Positions 17,666 to 27,095 of a DNA stretch of 64,000 bases are shown in pieces. Numbering within the stretch: position 1 is the stretch's first letter; the number at the start of each line of letters is the position of its first letter. The stretch spans positions 1 through 64,000 of the forward strand of contig NZ_NPKR01000009.1 of the NCBI RefSeq assembly GCF_008329535.1, read 5' to 3'. Both the position numbers and the translations under genes were made by a program. The notes under the pieces are model-generated. The model did no database searches, had not been told where the DNA came from, and saw nothing but the letters and a program-made list of their open reading frames with translations. The DNA is from Mycolicibacterium sp. P1-18. Its GTDB lineage: Bacteria > Actinomycetota > Actinomycetes > Mycobacteriales > Mycobacteriaceae.

Positions 17666-19864
17666 TCAGTCGTTGTCGGTGCCCGGCGTGTTCTTGGACA
17701 CCTGGACGAGGAACTCGTAGTTGTTCTTCGTCTTGCGCAGCTGGCTCATCAGCAGGTCGATCGCCTGGTGGGAGTCGAGCCCCGACAGCACCCGACGCAG
17801 CTTGTGCACCACGGCGAATTCGTCGGAGGACAGCAGCAGCTCGTCCTTGCGGGTGTTCGACGGGTTCACGTCGACCGCGGGGAAGACCCGGCGCTCGGCG
17901 ATCTTGCGGTCGAGCTTGAGCTCGGCGTTGCCGGTGCCCTTGAACTCCTCGTAGATGACCGTGTCACCCATGGAACCGGTCTCGACCAGCGCCGTGGCGA
18001 TGATCGTCAGCGATCCGCCGTCTTCGATGTTGCGGGCCGCGCCGAGGAAGCGCTTGGGCGGGTACAGCGCCGTGGAGTCGACGCCACCGGACAGGATCCG
18101 GCCGGAGGCGGGCGACGCGTTGTTGTACGCGCGGCCGAGCCGGGTGATGGAGTCGAGCAATACGACGACGTCCTTGCCCTGCTCGACGAGGCGCTTGGCG
18201 CGCTCGATGGCCAGTTCCGCGACGGCGGTGTGGTCTGACGGCGGCCGGTCGAAGGTCGAGGCAATGACCTCGCCCTTCACCGAGCGCTGCATGTCGGTGA
18301 CCTCTTCGGGACGCTCGTCGACCAGCACCACCATGAGGTGGCACTCGGGGTTGTTGACGGTGATCGCGTTGGCGATGCTCTGCAGCACCATCGTCTTGCC
18401 GGCCTTGGGCGGCGAGACGATCAGCGCACGCTGACCCTTGCCGATCGGCATGATCAAGTCGATGACGCGCGTGGTCAGCAGCTCGGACTTGGTCTCCAGG
18501 CGCAGACGCTGGTTCGGGTAGAGCGGCGTCAGCTTCTGGAACTCGGGACGGTTCCTGGCGTCCTCGACGGGTCCGCCGTTGACCGAGTCCAGGCGCACCA
18601 GCGGGTTGAACTTCTGCCGCGGGTTCTGGCTGTTGCTGTTGCCGCCGCCCTCGCCCTCGCGGGCCACGCGGACGGCGCCGGTGATGGCGTCGCCGCGGCG
18701 CAGGCCGTTCTTGCGGACCATGTTCATCGAGACGTACACGTCGTTGGTGCCGGCCAGGTATCCGGAGGTGCGGACGAACGCGTAGTTGTCCAGCACGTCG
18801 AGGATGCCCGCCACGGGCTGGACGACGTCGTCTTCGCGCAGTTCGGTGTCGCGGTCGTTGTTGCCGCCGCCACCTTGGCCGTCGCTGCGCTCGCCGCGAC
18901 GCCGGCGGTCGCGGAACCGGCGACCGCGCCGGCCGCCCCGCTCGTCGTCATCGTCGTCGTTGTTGTTGTTGTTCGCGTTGTTGTTGTTCGCGTTGTTGCC
19001 ACGGTTGGCGTTGTTGTTGCCGCCGTCGTTGCGGTCGTTGCGGTTGTTGCCACCGTCGTTGCGGTTGTTCTGGCGCTCGCCGCCGTCGTTGCGGTTATTC
19101 TGGCGCTCGCCGCCGCCGTCGTTGCGGTTGTTGCCGCCGTCGTTGCGGTTGTTCTGGCGCTCACCGCCGTCGTTGCGGTTGTTCTGGCGCTCGCCGCCGT
19201 CGTTGCGGTTGTTCTGGCGCTCGCCGCCGTTCTGGCGGTCGTTGGTGCGGGGGGCCTCGGCCGGCGCCGATTCCTTCTTCTCGGTGTCGTCGACGGTCTT
19301 GACCGCCTTCTCGACGCCCTTGTCGGCGGGCGGCTCCTGCGGGGCCTTCTGCTCGGTCGGGGCCTTGACCTCGGGCGCCTTGTCTTCCTGCGGCTCGACC
19401 TTGGCGGTCTGCTCGGCGGAATCGGCTGCCTCGACGGCGGCACCAGCACTGCGGGACGCGCCGCGACGCTCACGGCGGGCGCGGACGGGCCGCTCGGGGG
19501 CGTCACCGGCGGGGGCGTCGGCCGCCTTGGCGGCCGGCTCGGCGGCGGCGGGGGCCGGCTCGGCGGCCGGGGCCGCAGCAGCCTTGGCAGTCGCACCGTT
19601 GGTGTCGCCACGGTGCTCGCGAATGGCCGCGATCAGCTCGCTCTTGCGCATGCCCGACGAACCCTTGATGCCGAGCTGGCCGGCGAGAGCGCGCAGGTCG
19701 GGGAGCACCATCGCCGTCAGTGCGGTGGGGCGGTCGCCCGAGGCGACGACGGTGGTCGGCGCGGTGGCCGGAGCCGAAACCGCTTCCGAGATGGGTGAAT
19801 TCGCGGGGGGCAGGTCGACGCCGTCGTTGCTGCCTTCAGCCGTGATGAGGTCCGTATCAGACAC
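17666..19864 (-). CDS. rho: Transcription termination factor Rho with long disordered insert
   Basis: This 732-aa hexameric RNA helicase/translocase terminates transcription. Domains: SAP-like Rho_N at about 50-85, an Ala/Pro/Glu-rich linker to about 205, an Asn/Arg/Gly/Asp-rich disordered region at about 205-345 with tandem GGERQNNRND repeats and an Asn/Asp run, the cold-shock RNA-binding domain from about 348, and the ATPase core with Walker A SPPKAGKTM (484-492). The start is GTG at 19864, preceded by AAGGAAA; the frame upstream to 19915 is not supported. Rho N-terminal inserts are known in actinobacteria; the Asn content here is striking. Confidence 0.95.
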   Translation of the reverse strand: MSDTDLITAEGSNDGVDLPPANSPISEAVSAPATAPTTVVASGDRPTALTAMVLPDLRALAGQLGIKGSSGMRKSELIAAIREHRGDTNGATAKAAAAPAAEPAPAAAEPAAKAADAPAGDAPERPVRARRERRGASRSAGAAVEAADSAEQTAKVEPQEDKAPEVKAPTEQKAPQEPPADKGVEKAVKTVDDTEKKESAPAEAPRTNDRQNGGERQNNRNDGGERQNNRNDGGERQNNRNDGGNNRNDGGGERQNNRNDGGERQNNRNDGGNNRNDRNDGGNNNANRGNNANNNNANNNNNDDDDDERGGRRGRRFRDRRRRGERSDGQGGGGNNDRDTELREDDVVQPVAGILDVLDNYAFVRTSGYLAGTNDVYVSMNMVRKNGLRRGDAITGAVRVAREGEGGGNSNSQNPRQKFNPLVRLDSVNGGPVEDARNRPEFQKLTPLYPNQRLRLETKSELLTTRVIDLIMPIGKGQRALIVSPPKAGKTMVLQSIANAITVNNPECHLMVVLVDERPEEVTDMQRSVKGEVIASTFDRPPSDHTAVAELAIERAKRLVEQGKDVVVLLDSITRLGRAYNNASPASGRILSGGVDSTALYPPKRFLGAARNIEDGGSLTIIATALVETGSMGDTVIYEEFKGTGNAELKLDRKIAERRVFPAVDVNPSNTRKDELLLSSDEFAVVHKLRRVLSGLDSHQAIDLLMSQLRKTKNNYEFLVQVSKNTPGTDND
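18944..19228 (-). repeat. Tandem repeat and Asn/Asp run inside rho
   Basis: Five copies of a 30-bp unit encoding GGERQNNRND plus degenerate NNRND units span 19019-19228, followed by an Asn-rich then Asp-rich run at 18944-19018. The repeats are in frame, so length can vary without frameshift. They encode the low-complexity region of Rho (residues about 213-307). Confidence 0.85.
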
Positions 19865-20167
19865 GGATTTCCTTTCTTTCCCTCGCTGATCCGATTCTGC
19901 GAGGGTTCGTCGCATTCAGCTGATCCGCTAAATGCCGGCTACCGAATGCCTTATGTCCCACAATTGCCTGTGCGCAAACCATTGCGCGTGCAACGGTGAT
20001 CGCCGAGATTCTCCGACGTGCGGGGAAACGTCAGCCACGAGAAGGATTGGTAGTCGTCCTAGTGTAGGCGCAGGCACAGAAGGTGCGATTGCTGGACGAA
20101 AGCGAGAATAACCCGCATCGTCGCTGGAAGCAAGAAACACCCATGATTCCAGTGTGGCGCCTGTCAA
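19865..20167 (-). promoter_or_regulatory. rho upstream region
   Basis: This 303-bp gap lies between thrB and rho. It is less GC-rich than its flanks and contains a possible minus-strand -10 TACACT (20068-20063) without a clear -35. A 79-codon open frame (19928-20167, minus) covers most of it but has no recognisable homology or ribosome site. A long rho leader would fit autoregulation of Rho, which is an inference. Confidence 0.4.
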
Positions 20168-21136
20168 CTACTCGGTCGCGGTGGCGAGCGAGACGCCGGG
20201 TGCGACTGCTTCCGTAGCCGCCCAGCGGACACCTTGCCCAACCGCCATCTTCCCCACGGCGAAACCGTGGGCGACGCCGTACTCGACGGCCTCAGCCGGC
20301 AGCTCCGGCTCCGTGCTGAACGCGATCACCGCAGGCCCGGCACCCGAAAGCACCGCTGCCACGCCACAACGGCGCAAGATGCCGAGATATTCCGCGGACG
20401 CCGGCAGCGCCGCCGCCCGCTGCGGCTGATGCAGGCGATCCTCGGTGGCGGCCATCAGCAGGTCGGGGCGCTCGGTGAGGGCCACCACCATCAGCGCGGC
20501 CCGGCTCAAGTTGAACCGCGCGTCGGCGTGACTGACGTGGCCGGGCAGCACCGCCCGCGTCTCGGCGGTCGACGAGCGGATCTGGGGAACGGCCGGGAAC
20601 AGGTGGACGTCCGGATGCAGCCGAAGTCGCGCCGCGGCGTAACGCGCCTGCGGCCCGTCCCCGTCGGTCCACGACACCACGGCGCCACCGAGCACGGCGG
20701 CCGACGCGTTGTCCGGGTGGCCTTCGAACTCCGACGACAGCTGAACCAACTCGTCTTCCGTCAACGTCGGCGAATCGCTTTGCGCCACAAGTCCGTTGGC
20801 TGCCGCGAGCCCGCCGACCACGGCCGCAGCCGACGACCCGAGACCACGGGAGTGCGGAATCGCGTTGCGCGAGCGGACGATCAACCCGTCGGCGCGCACC
20901 CCTGCCGCCTCCAAGCCCCGTTCGATGGCACGCACCACCAGATGAGTCGAGTCCAGCGGGACCTGCCCGTGACCCTCACCCTCGACCTCGATGCGGAGCC
21001 CGGATTCGGTTGTCTCCACGTAGATGTCGTCGTAGAGGTCCAACGCGAGACCCAGGCTGTCGAATCCGGGACCGAGGTTGGCGCTGGAGGCCGCCACGAC
21101 GGAGGTGGCCGCCAGTCCGGCGGAGAGCGTCTGCAT
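20168..21136 (-). CDS. thrB: Homoserine kinase
   Basis: This 322-aa GHMP-family kinase phosphorylates homoserine for threonine synthesis. The ATP loop is SRGLGSSAAAVVGG (about residues 95-108). The catalytic core ends in a Gly-rich ATVLSGAGPAV-like motif (AAVLSGAGPAVIAF). It starts 19 bp after thrC and is the last gene of the argS-lysA-hom-thrC-thrB run. Confidence 0.96.
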   Translation of the reverse strand: MQTLSAGLAATSVVAASSANLGPGFDSLGLALDLYDDIYVETTESGLRIEVEGEGHGQVPLDSTHLVVRAIERGLEAAGVRADGLIVRSRNAIPHSRGLGSSAAAVVGGLAAANGLVAQSDSPTLTEDELVQLSSEFEGHPDNASAAVLGGAVVSWTDGDGPQARYAAARLRLHPDVHLFPAVPQIRSSTAETRAVLPGHVSHADARFNLSRAALMVVALTERPDLLMAATEDRLHQPQRAAALPASAEYLGILRRCGVAAVLSGAGPAVIAFSTEPELPAEAVEYGVAHGFAVGKMAVGQGVRWAATEAVAPGVSLATATE

Positions 21137-21155
21137 CAGCGGGGTGCCATTCGCT

Positions 21156-22238
21156 CTAGGCCAGCCCGAGTTCGGCTGCGACCGCGACCGGGTCCACGGC
21201 GATGGCGGTGACCGGAGGCAGCTCCTTGAGCGCGGTGTCGGGGTCCTTCAGCCCGTTGCCGGTGACGGTGCACACCACGGTGGAACCCTTCTTCACCCAG
21301 CCGTCGTCGATCGACTTGAGCAGCCCGGCGATGCTGGCCGCCGACGCGGGCTCCACGAACACGCCTTCACTGCGCGCGACGAGGTGGTACGCGGCGAGGA
21401 TTTCCATGTCCGTCGCGGCCAGGAAGCGGCCGTTGGAGTTCTGCTGCGCCGCGACGGCCGAGTCCCACGACGCCGGCGAGCCGATGCGGATGGCGGTGGC
21501 GATGGTCTCCGGGTTGAGCACCGGCTCTCCCGACACCAGCGGTGCGGCGCCGGCAGCCTGGGTGCCGAGCATCTGCGGCAGCTTCTGCGCCAGCCCGTCG
21601 CGGTGGTACTCGGTGTAGCCCTTCCAGTACGCGGTGATGTTGCCCGCGTTGCCCACCGGCAGGGCGTGCACGTCGGGGGCCTCGCCGAGGGCGTCGACGA
21701 TCTCGAAGGCCGCCGTCTTCTGGCCCTCGATGCGGTACGGGTTGACGGAGTTCACCAGCGACACCGTCGGGAAGTCGGCGGTCAGCTTGCGGGCCAACTC
21801 GAGGCAGTCGTCGAAGTTGCCGTCGATCTGAATGATCTTGGCGCCGTGCATGACCGCCTGGGCGAGCTTGCCCATCGCGATCTTGCCCTGCGGGATCAGC
21901 ACGGCGCAGGTGATGCCCGCGCGGGCGGCGTAGGCCGCGGCCGATGCCGACGTGTTGCCGGTCGACGCGCACAGCACGGCCTTCTGGCCGCGGGCCACGG
22001 CCTCGGTGACGGCCATCGTCATGCCGCGGTCCTTGAACGAACCGGTCGGGTTCAGTCCCTCGACCTTCAGGTAAACCGTGCACCCGGTCATCTCCGAGAG
22101 CTGCTTGGCGTCGATGAGCGGCGTGCCACCCTCGAGCAGGGTGATCGGGGTCCACCCGGCCTCGACCGGTAGCCGGTCACGGTAGGCGTTGATCAGCCCG
22201 GGCCACGGCTGGTGCACCGGGGTGTGCGTGGCACTCAT
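21156..22238 (-). CDS. thrC: Threonine synthase
   Basis: This 360-aa PLP enzyme converts O-phosphohomoserine to threonine. The PLP lysine is Lys69 in NPTGSFKDRG, and a phosphate-binding Gly-rich loop (VGNAGNITAYW) follows. The start is the ATG at 22238, overlapping the hom stop as ATGA; 44 additional upstream codons are out of family. It is translationally coupled to hom. Confidence 0.96.
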   Translation of the reverse strand: MSATHTPVHQPWPGLINAYRDRLPVEAGWTPITLLEGGTPLIDAKQLSEMTGCTVYLKVEGLNPTGSFKDRGMTMAVTEAVARGQKAVLCASTGNTSASAAAYAARAGITCAVLIPQGKIAMGKLAQAVMHGAKIIQIDGNFDDCLELARKLTADFPTVSLVNSVNPYRIEGQKTAAFEIVDALGEAPDVHALPVGNAGNITAYWKGYTEYHRDGLAQKLPQMLGTQAAGAAPLVSGEPVLNPETIATAIRIGSPASWDSAVAAQQNSNGRFLAATDMEILAAYHLVARSEGVFVEPASAASIAGLLKSIDDGWVKKGSTVVCTVTGNGLKDPDTALKELPPVTAIAVDPVAVAAELGLA

Positions 22239-23566
22239 TCGTTGGTTCCTTCCAGCCGCAGCACGCTGTTGATGTTGGACACCACGTCGAGGTCGGCAAG
22301 GGCGTCGACGGTCTCCGACAGCGCCGCGTCGGTGGCCCGGTGAGTGACGACCACGATGCGTGCGCCGCACCGCTGACCGCCCTCGTCGACCATCCCCTCC
22401 TGGCGGACCTCGGCGATGCTGACCTCGCGCTTGCCGAACTCCGCGGCGACGGCGGACAGCACGCCCGGCCGGTCGGCCACGTTCATGCTGACGTAGTAGC
22501 GGGTGGGGATGAAACCGATGGGGGCGATGGGCAATTCGGCGTACTTGGATTCGCGCGGCCCCCGTCCACCGTGAACGCGGTTGCGGGCGGCCATGACGAG
22601 GTCACCCATCACCGCCGAGGCCGTCGGCGCGCCACCGGCGCCCTGGCCGTAGAACATCAGCCGTCCGGCGGCCTCCGCCTCCACCACGACGGCGTTGAAC
22701 GCCCCGCTTACCGACGCCAGCGGATGCTGCAGCGGCACCAGCGCCGGGTACACGCGAGCCGAAACACGTTGCTGGCCTTCGTCGTTGATGATGCGCTCAC
22801 AGATGGCGAGTAGTTTGATCGTGCAACCGAGCGCCCGGGCGGACTCGAAGTCGGCCGAGCTGACCTTGGTGATGCCCTCGCGGTACACGTCGTCGGCGGT
22901 CACCCGGGTGTGAAACGCGATCGACGCGAGGATGGCGGCCTTGGCCGCGGCGTCGAAGCCCTCCACGTCGGCCGTCGGATCGGCCTCGGCGTAGCCCAGG
23001 GCACTCGCGTCGGCCAGAGCCGAGGAGTAGTCCGCGCCCGTCTCGTCCATCGCCGAGAGGATGTAGTTGGTGGTGCCGTTGACGATTCCCGCGACGCGCA
23101 GCACGGTGTCGCCGGCCAGCGACTGGGTCAGCGGACGGATGACCGGGATGGCGCCTGCCACCGCGGCTTCGAAGTACAGGTCGGCGTGGGCGGCCTCGGC
23201 GGCCTGGGCCAGCTCGCCCGTCGACACCGCCATCAGCGCCTTGTTGGCGGTGACCACCGACTTGCCGCGCTCCAGCGCGGCCAGGATTGCCTTGCGCGCG
23301 GGCTCCACCGGACCCATGAGTTCGACGACGATGTCCACGTCGTCCCGGGAGACCAGGGCGTCGACGTCGTCGGTGAGCAACCCGACCGGCACGCCGCGGT
23401 CGTCGGCCACCCGCCGGACGCCGATGCCGCGCAACTCCAGCGGCGCACCGATTCTGGCGGCGAGGTCCGCGGCGCTGGCCTCGATGATGCGCACCACCTC
23501 GCTGCCGACGTTGCCCAGCCCCAGGACCGCTACCCCGACGGGCTTCACGCCGTTGTCGTTGACCAT
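22235..23566 (-). CDS. hom: Homoserine dehydrogenase
   Basis: This 443-aa enzyme reduces aspartate semialdehyde to homoserine. The N-terminal Rossmann motif is GLGNVGSEVV (16-25), the catalytic domain contains GIVNGTTNYIL, and the C-terminal ACT domain (about 360-440) mediates threonine feedback. The start ATG overlaps the lysA stop by one base (TGATG). It is monofunctional, with no aspartokinase fused. Confidence 0.96.
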   Translation of the reverse strand: MVNDNGVKPVGVAVLGLGNVGSEVVRIIEASAADLAARIGAPLELRGIGVRRVADDRGVPVGLLTDDVDALVSRDDVDIVVELMGPVEPARKAILAALERGKSVVTANKALMAVSTGELAQAAEAAHADLYFEAAVAGAIPVIRPLTQSLAGDTVLRVAGIVNGTTNYILSAMDETGADYSSALADASALGYAEADPTADVEGFDAAAKAAILASIAFHTRVTADDVYREGITKVSSADFESARALGCTIKLLAICERIINDEGQQRVSARVYPALVPLQHPLASVSGAFNAVVVEAEAAGRLMFYGQGAGGAPTASAVMGDLVMAARNRVHGGRGPRESKYAELPIAPIGFIPTRYYVSMNVADRPGVLSAVAAEFGKREVSIAEVRQEGMVDEGGQRCGARIVVVTHRATDAALSETVDALADLDVVSNINSVLRLEGTNE

Positions 23567-24984
23567 CAGTTGCCTACCTCCAAGCTCAAGAGATCCTCCA
23601 CCGTCTCGCGGCGCAGGATCAGACGCGACACTCCGTCACGCACCGCCACCACGGCCGGACGGCCGAGCAGGTTGTACCGGCTCGACATCGAATAGCAATA
23701 CGCCCCGGTGGCGGCGACCCCGATCAGGTCACCGGGCGCGACGTCGTCGGACACCCAGGTGTCCTTGACGACGATGTCACCGCTCTCGCAGTGCTTTCCG
23801 ACGATGCGGGTCAGGGCGGGCGCCCCGTCGCTGGACCGCGACACCAGGCGGGCGTCGTACTCGGCCCCGTACAACGACGTCCGGATGTTGTCGCTCATCC
23901 CGCCGTCGACGCTGACGTAGCGGCGGTGCGCCGACTGACTGACGGCGACGTCCTTGACCGTGCCCACCTCGTAGAGAGTGATGGTGCCGGGGCCGGCGAT
24001 GGCGCGGCCGGGTTCCACGACGAGCTTCGGCGCCGGCAGACCCACGGCCGCCGACTCGTTGACGACGATGGCCCCGATCTTGGCGGCCAGGTCCTCCATC
24101 GGGGGCGGGTCGTCCTGCGGCAGGTACGAGATGCCGAGTCCCCCACCGAGGTCGACGATGGACATCTGCGCGGTCTTCTCGACGCCGAACTCGGCGACCA
24201 CGTCGGCGAGCAACCCGATGACGCGGTGGGCGGCCAGCTCGAAACCGGCGACGTCGAAGATCTGCGAGCCGATGTGGCTGTGCAGGCCGACCAGGCGCAG
24301 GTGGTCGGCGGCGAACACCCGACGGACCGCGTCCATCGCCGCACCGCTGGCCAGCGAGAGACCGAACTTCTGGTCCTCGTGGGCGGTGGAGATGAATTCG
24401 TGGGTGTGGGCCTCGACGCCGACGGTGACGCGGACCAGGACGTCCTGCACCACACCGGCGGCGCCGGCGATGGCGTCGAGGCGCTCGACCTCGGTCAGCG
24501 AGTCCAGGACGACGTGACCGACCCGGGCGTCCACCGCCATGGTCAGCTCGGCGACGGACTTGTTGTTGCCGTGCAGCGCAATGCGTTCCGGCGGGAAGTC
24601 GGCGTTCAGCGCGACCGCGAGCTCGCCGCCGCTGCAGACGTCCAGGGACAGGCCCTCGTCGTCGATCCAGCGCGCGATCTCGGTGCACAGGAACGCCTTC
24701 GCGGCGTAGCGGACGTGCTCGCCGTCGCCGAACGCGTCGGCGATGTCGCGGCAGCGGGACCGGAAGTCGTCCTCGTCGATCACGAACAGCGGCGTGCCGT
24801 AGTCGGCAGCCAGTTGGGTGACGGGCACGCCGGCGACAGACACCTCACCGTCGGGGTTGCGAACGGCGTTGCGCGGCCAGACGTTTGGTGCCAGCGCGAG
24901 CAGCTCGTCGGTGGTCTGCGGGCAGGCCGGCGCACTGCCGTGGCGGGTGTCCTCGGCGTGGCGGGGACCAGCGGGATGGGCCAT
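23566..24984 (-). CDS. lysA: Diaminopimelate decarboxylase
   Basis: This 472-aa PLP-dependent alanine-racemase-fold enzyme converts meso-DAP to lysine. The PLP lysine is Lys96 (RYAAKAFLC), with HSHIGSQI, the GGGLG phosphate site and the active-site Cys of GKHCESGD from the partner subunit. The start is ATG 24984, sharing one base with the argS stop (TGATG); a GTG one codon earlier is also possible. Confidence 0.95.
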   Translation of the reverse strand: MAHPAGPRHAEDTRHGSAPACPQTTDELLALAPNVWPRNAVRNPDGEVSVAGVPVTQLAADYGTPLFVIDEDDFRSRCRDIADAFGDGEHVRYAAKAFLCTEIARWIDDEGLSLDVCSGGELAVALNADFPPERIALHGNNKSVAELTMAVDARVGHVVLDSLTEVERLDAIAGAAGVVQDVLVRVTVGVEAHTHEFISTAHEDQKFGLSLASGAAMDAVRRVFAADHLRLVGLHSHIGSQIFDVAGFELAAHRVIGLLADVVAEFGVEKTAQMSIVDLGGGLGISYLPQDDPPPMEDLAAKIGAIVVNESAAVGLPAPKLVVEPGRAIAGPGTITLYEVGTVKDVAVSQSAHRRYVSVDGGMSDNIRTSLYGAEYDARLVSRSSDGAPALTRIVGKHCESGDIVVKDTWVSDDVAPGDLIGVAATGAYCYSMSSRYNLLGRPAVVAVRDGVSRLILRRETVEDLLSLEVGN

Positions 24985-26636
24985 CACATACGCTCCGGCG
25001 CGCTCACGCCCAGGATCTGCAGACCGTTGGCGATCACCTGGCGGGTGGCCTGGCACAACGCCAGCCGGGCGGCGTGCAGATCGGTCGGATCCTCGTCGCC
25101 CTGGGGCAGTACCCGGCACGAGTCATAGAAGCGGTGGTAGTCACCCGCGAGGTCTTCGAGGTAACGGCAGACCCGGTGCGGTTCGCGCAGCGAGGCAGCG
25201 GTCTTCAGCACGCGCGGGAAGTCGCCGATGCTGCGCATCAGCGTGCCCTCGCGGTCGTGAGAAAGCAGTTCGAGGTGCGCGGTGCTGGCGGCCAGGCCGA
25301 GGTCGGCGGCGCTGCGCGCCAGCGCGGACAGCCGAGCGTGCGCGTATTGCACGTAATAGACCGGGTTTTCACTCGACGCGCTCGACCACAGGGCGAGGTC
25401 GATGTCGATGGGGCTGTCGACGGAGCTGCGGATCAGCACGTACCGGGCCGCGTCCACCCCGATGGCCTCGACGAGGTCGTCGAGGGTGATGACGGTGCCG
25501 GCGCGCTTGCTCATCCGCATGGGCTGGCCGTCGCGCACCAGGTTGACCATCTGCCCGATGAGCACCTCGACGGTCGCCGGGTCGTCGCCGAGGGCGGCCG
25601 CGGCGGCCTTGAGCCGGGCGATGTAGCCATGGTGGTCGGCGCCGAGCATGTAGATGCAGAGGTCGAACCCGCGCTGCCGCTTGTCCAGGTAGTAGGCGAG
25701 GTCACCGGCGACGTAGGCCGGGTTGCCGTCGCTCTTGATGACGACGCGGTCCTTGTCGTCGCCGAAGTCGGTCGTGCGCAACCAGGTTGCGCCATCCTTC
25801 TCGTAGATGTTGCCGGTCTCGCGGAGCTTGGCGATGGCCTGGTCGACCCGTCCGGAGGTGTGCATCGAGTCTTCGTGGGTGTAGATGTCGAAGTCGGTGC
25901 CGAAGTCGTGCAGCGACTTCTTGATGTGGCTGAACATCAGGTCGACGCCGACGGCCCGGAAGGTCTCCAGCATCTGGTCGGCGGGCTGGCTCAGCACGTC
26001 GGGTTCGGCGGCCACGACCTGCTGGGCGATCTCGGCGATGTAGGCGCCGGCGTAGCCGTCCTCGGGGGTGGGCTCGCCCTTCGCCGAGGCGATGAGCGAC
26101 TTGGCGAACCGGTCGATCTGCGTGCCGTGGTCGTTGAAGTAGTACTCCCGGACCACCTTGGCGCCCTGCGTGGACAGCAGCCGGCCCAGCGCGTCGCCGA
26201 CCGCGGCCCAGCGGGTGCCGCCGATGTGGATGGGGCCGGTGGGGTTGGCGGAGACGAATTCGAGGTTGATGTTCTCGCCGGCCAGCTCGGCCGAATTGCC
26301 GTAGGCGTCGCCGGCGGCGATGACGTTCTGGACGACGACGCCCTGCGCGGAGGCCTCGATGCGCAGGTTGACGAAGCCGGGTCCGGCGACGTCGGCCCCG
26401 GCGATGCCGTCGGTGCCGGCGAGCGCGGTGGCCAGCCAGCCGGCCAGCTCGCGGGGGTTGACACCGACCTTCTTGGCGACCTGAAGCGACAGGTTGGTGG
26501 CGTAATCGCCGTGCTCGGGGTTGCGCGGGCGCTCCACGACGACCGTCTCCGGCAAGGCGGCGGTGTCGAGCCCATGCTCGGCCAGGACCGCCGCGGCGGT
26601 GGTCTTGAGCAGCTCGGCCAGATCGGCTGGGGTCAC
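24984..26636 (-). CDS. argS: Arginyl-tRNA synthetase
   Basis: This 550-aa class I synthetase has the HIGH-type motif in PTGPIHIGGTRWAAVGD and the KMSKS-type motif as RMSKRAGT. The DALR C-terminal anticodon-binding domain is at about 425-550. The start is GTG 26636, which gives the normal family length; the open frame continues upstream through the tRNA gene but that is spurious. The neighbouring plus-strand gene is a tRNA-Arg, a substrate of this enzyme. Confidence 0.95.
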   Translation of the reverse strand: MTPADLAELLKTTAAAVLAEHGLDTAALPETVVVERPRNPEHGDYATNLSLQVAKKVGVNPRELAGWLATALAGTDGIAGADVAGPGFVNLRIEASAQGVVVQNVIAAGDAYGNSAELAGENINLEFVSANPTGPIHIGGTRWAAVGDALGRLLSTQGAKVVREYYFNDHGTQIDRFAKSLIASAKGEPTPEDGYAGAYIAEIAQQVVAAEPDVLSQPADQMLETFRAVGVDLMFSHIKKSLHDFGTDFDIYTHEDSMHTSGRVDQAIAKLRETGNIYEKDGATWLRTTDFGDDKDRVVIKSDGNPAYVAGDLAYYLDKRQRGFDLCIYMLGADHHGYIARLKAAAAALGDDPATVEVLIGQMVNLVRDGQPMRMSKRAGTVITLDDLVEAIGVDAARYVLIRSSVDSPIDIDLALWSSASSENPVYYVQYAHARLSALARSAADLGLAASTAHLELLSHDREGTLMRSIGDFPRVLKTAASLREPHRVCRYLEDLAGDYHRFYDSCRVLPQGDEDPTDLHAARLALCQATRQVIANGLQILGVSAPERM

Positions 26637-26761
26637 GAGGGACCATCCTATGGTCTGGGGTGGTCTGGCCCCGAATCGTTTACTTGCAGGCGGGCGGCGA
26701 TCGGGCCGTCGCGCATGCGTTAGGCTGTGCAAGCCCAATCGGCGCTGCTGGTTCAGCACGC

Positions 26762-26837
26762 GCCCCCGTAGCTCAGGGGATAGAGCGTCCGCCTCCGGAG
26801 CGGAAGGCCGCAGGTTCGAATCCTGCCGGGGGCACCA
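26762..26837 (+). tRNA. tRNA-Arg, anticodon CCG
   Basis: Acceptor arms GCCCCCG (26762-26768) and CGGGGGC (26827-26833) pair fully. The D arm GCTC...GAGC, anticodon stem TCCGC/GCGGA (26788-26792, 26800-26804), loop with CCG at 26795-26797 and the T arm GCAGG-TTCGAAT-CCTGC are all canonical. Discriminator A26834 and encoded CCA 26835-26837 follow. It decodes CGG. It is divergent from argS and marks the edge of the first accessory block. Confidence 0.97.
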
Positions 26838-27095
26838 GTTCATTCAGCTCACCCGTATCGGCCGGTTTAGCTTCTTCCCGACAGCGCTTGGCGATCACTT
26901 GAACATTCCTGTGACTCCTGACGCGCCCAAGTCAATTCGACCGCTGACACGAGCGTCGGCAGGTCGGCGCTGATTCGCTTCATGAATCGCCCGCCCAGTC
27001 TTCAAGGCGCTTCCTGGAAGCGAGCCGCATAACGGGGTGCTGCGACTGGGGTCAGATCGGTGATTCCACGGCAGCTCATCAGTCAACGCTCATGG
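26838..27095. other. Non-coding region after tRNA-Arg
   Basis: These 258 bases have lower GC than the surroundings and no supported gene. I found no copy of the tRNA 3' end further downstream, so no attachment-site pair is evident within the window, and no integrase gene is present. Confidence 0.5.

Noticed and set aside
19019..19228. Regular 30-bp repeats resembling a small CRISPR or minisatellite array
   Set aside because: Units are contiguous with no spacers, keep the reading frame and encode a repeated decapeptide in Rho.
18338..19798. Long plus-strand open frame opposite rho encoding a Val/Ala-rich protein
   Set aside because: It is the antisense shadow of the GC-rich repeat region of rho; no ribosome site, low-complexity translation only.
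19928..20167. 79-codon open frame upstream of rho as a possible leader peptide
   Set aside because: No ribosome site or recognisable sequence; a leader role cannot be supported without conservation.
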